14,027 nt of DNA from the NCBI GenBank assembly GCA_946482045.1, contig CAMLPZ010000094.1, forward strand, positions 1-14,027. Direction: 5' to 3'. Of this stretch, positions 12,593-14,027 are shown piece after piece. This DNA comes from an uncultured Asticcacaulis sp. Lineage in GTDB: Bacteria > Pseudomonadota > Alphaproteobacteria > Caulobacterales > Caulobacteraceae. Position 1 is the stretch's first letter; every line of letters begins with the position of its first letter. A model generated the notes under the pieces. The model searched no databases and was not told where the DNA came from. It was given only the letters and a program-made list of their open reading frames with translations. Position numbers and translations under genes: made by a program.

Positions 12593-14027
12593 TGAACATC
12601 GAGCCGACACCGCCCGAGAAATCCGACAAGCCCGGCTTGCCCGAGCGTGCAAAAGCGAAGGTGCGCTTAACTGCGGCCGAGTTCAATCGCCGCATGCGCT
12701 GGCAGGACCTGCGATGGGAAAAGGTCGGTCTTTATTGCGTGTCGATCGTCGCTGGCGCCCTGCTGCTGATCGTCGCACTCGGCCTCAGCATCAATACCGG
12801 CCCGGGCAAGCGTCTGCTGCTCGGCTTCGTCAATAAGTTCACGCTGGAAAGCGGACTTGGCGTGCGCATCGGCGCCATCGACGGTTCGCTCTATGGCGAC
12901 ATGATCTTACGCGACGTCGAGGTCCGCGACGGCCGCGGCACTTTCGCCCGTTCGCCACGCATCGCGATCGACTGGCACCCGCTGGCCTACATTAACCGCC
13001 ACATCGACGTCAACGATATCTCAAGCCCTCTGGTCGAAGTCCTGCGCCGTCCTGAACTGCGCCCATCGACCAAACCGCCAAAACCCAACCAACCTCTGCT
13101 CCCCGATCTCGACATCGATATCGACAGCCTGAAGGTAGACAGGATCAAGCTATATCCTGATGTCGCCGGCCCGGATGCGCGCGTCGCCTCTCTATCCGGC
13201 GCGGCGCACCTGACCGACGGACGCGCCCAGCTGACCGCCACCAGCCAGAGTGATCGCAACGACCGCTTCCAGGTCATTCTCGACTCTGTGCCGAAGGACA
13301 ACCGGCTGGATCTCTCCGCGCACCTGAACGCGCCGGAGGATGGCGTTATCGCCGGCCTGGCCGGGCTGAACCAGCCCCTGCGCGCCAATATCGTCGGCCA
13401 AGGCGCGTGGAAGGACTGGAAGGGCAAGCTTCTTGCCAACTATGGCGAAGGCGAGTTGGCCAATCTCGACCTTGCAGCCCGCAGCGGGCGGTTCGGTATT
13501 GCCGGCGTGACGCGGCCAGACCTTTTCCTGAGCGGGGAATCCGCCGCCATCCTGCAACCTAATGTCCGTATCGATCTCGACGCGACCTTGCGCAAACGCA
13601 ACCTGGATATGGACCTGGCTCTGACGTCCGAAGTCGCGACCGTCAAGGCGGCAGGCTTGCTGAACCTGGAGGCCAGCCGCTTCGGCCGGCTGGAGGTGCA
13701 GGTCCGCCTGCTCCGTCCCGAACGGCTCGACCGCAGCTTTACCGGCCAGGACCTGCGCGCCGATCTGAGCCTGGAAGGCGCATTCGGCACGCCACGCATC
13801 GATTATGATATCGACGTCACGCGCTTCGGCCTTGGTAAGATCTATCTCACCAATCTCCACGCCGAGGGTAAGAGCCGCGTCGACCGTCACGGCAAGGTGA
13901 CCGTTCCACTCGAAGTCTCCTTGGGCAGCCTGACCGGCATTAGCCCGCAAGTCGATCCGTTGCTGACCAATCTGCGCCTCGACGGCACGGTCGATATCGA
14001 TAATGGCCAGGCCGAGAGCAACAACCT
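12592..14027 (+). CDS. tamB: TamB (translocation/assembly module inner-membrane component), N-terminal part
   Basis: The frame opens with the ATG at 12592-12594, sharing one base with the tamA stop, and runs without a stop to the window end. That gives 478 complete codons plus two bases; the rest, including the conserved C-terminal TamB domain, lies outside. A charged cytoplasmic N-terminus of about 44 residues precedes one membrane helix (about 45-67, KVGLYCVSIVAGALLLIVAL). Next comes a segment with G-L-G-V-R-I-G-A-I-D-G-S-L-Y-G-D, the start of an AsmA/TamB-like region. It is followed by long beta-strand-rich sequence with repeated I-D-L-D-A and L-N-L-E patterns, as in the lipid-channel beta-taco of TamB. 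The identification rests on this topology plus the tamA-tamB overlap. Translational coupling to tamA is likely. Confidence 0.88.
   Translation, partial: MNIEPTPPEKSDKPGLPERAKAKVRLTAAEFNRRMRWQDLRWEKVGLYCVSIVAGALLLIVALGLSINTGPGKRLLLGFVNKFTLESGLGVRIGAIDGSLYGDMILRDVEVRDGRGTFARSPRIAIDWHPLAYINRHIDVNDISSPLVEVLRRPELRPSTKPPKPNQPLLPDLDIDIDSLKVDRIKLYPDVAGPDARVASLSGAAHLTDGRAQLTATSQSDRNDRFQVILDSVPKDNRLDLSAHLNAPEDGVIAGLAGLNQPLRANIVGQGAWKDWKGKLLANYGEGELANLDLAARSGRFGIAGVTRPDLFLSGESAAILQPNVRIDLDATLRKRNLDMDLALTSEVATVKAAGLLNLEASRFGRLEVQVRLLRPERLDRSFTGQDLRADLSLEGAFGTPRIDYDIDVTRFGLGKIYLTNLHAEGKSRVDRHGKVTVPLEVSLGSLTGISPQVDPLLTNLRLDGTVDIDNGQAESNN

Noticed and set aside
13192..13950. A 252-codon - strand frame near the window end
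   Set aside because: It is a mirror frame of tamB. The + frame continues the tamA-tamB operon with a membrane helix and TamB-like repeats.
1..14027. Mobile elements, CRISPR arrays, tRNA/rRNA genes or a defence island
   Set aside because: No transposase, integrase, repeat-spacer array, structural RNA or defence-protein signature was recognised on either strand.

Overview
This 14 kb window looks like chromosomal DNA of an alphaproteobacterium, most likely Caulobacteraceae. The Asticcacaulis/Caulobacter side of that family is my best guess. The evidence is a moderately high GC content (judged by eye, not counted), tightly packed overlapping genes, an ada-type alkylation operon, a TamA/TamB pair and a strongly FixL-like PAS sequence. 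I see no insertion sequences, phage genes, tRNA or rRNA genes, or CRISPR arrays. No stretch longer than about 300 bases lacks a gene. Layout: (1) 1-236, + strand: the C-terminal end of an unrecognised Cys-containing protein, whose stop overlaps the stop of the next gene. (2) 233-4230, - strand: a compact run in the order dipeptidyl-peptidase 5-like S9 peptidase, lipoprotein-type class A beta-lactamase, glutaminase A. The gaps are 3 and 38 bases. (3) 4379-4828, - strand: an SRPBCC/START-like protein with its own probable promoter. (4) 4902-7123, - strand: a signalling unit with a clear rho-independent terminator. In order of transcription it holds a possible 41-codon small ORF, a membrane histidine kinase and a single-domain response regulator. 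A paralogous single-domain regulator (7244-7714, + strand) diverges from it. (5) 7724-10108, - strand: a three-gene overlapping DNA-alkylation-repair operon, ada, then a second 2OG-Fe(II) dioxygenase, then alkB. (6) 10277-14027, + strand: tamA followed by tamB with a TGATG stop/start overlap; tamB runs off the window. The most interesting item is the sensor kinase at 5434-6993. Its three N-terminal membrane helices match the plant ETR1 ethylene-binding domain: every ETR1 residue I could place as functionally important (D25, Y32, I35, P36, I62, C65, H69) is present at a constant offset of +9, including the Cys/His pair that holds Cu(I). Behind it lies a PAS domain whose sequence closely follows the haem-PAS of the oxygen sensor FixL and keeps the His that ligates haem iron. 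One polypeptide may therefore combine a copper ethylene-type sensor with a haem gas sensor. It feeds a phytochrome-type HisKA/HATPase core and two Rcp1-like regulators that have no output domain. The possible small ORF just upstream has a Shine-Dalgarno sequence that folds into a hairpin with its own early codons, which could regulate translation of the operon. These are inferences from sequence reading only. The repair operon probably works as in other bacteria: methylated Ada switches on its own operon, Ada repairs O6-methylguanine and phosphotriesters, and AlkB removes 1-methyladenine and 3-methylcytosine by oxidative demethylation. TamA and TamB together form the outer-membrane/periplasm-spanning translocation and assembly module.
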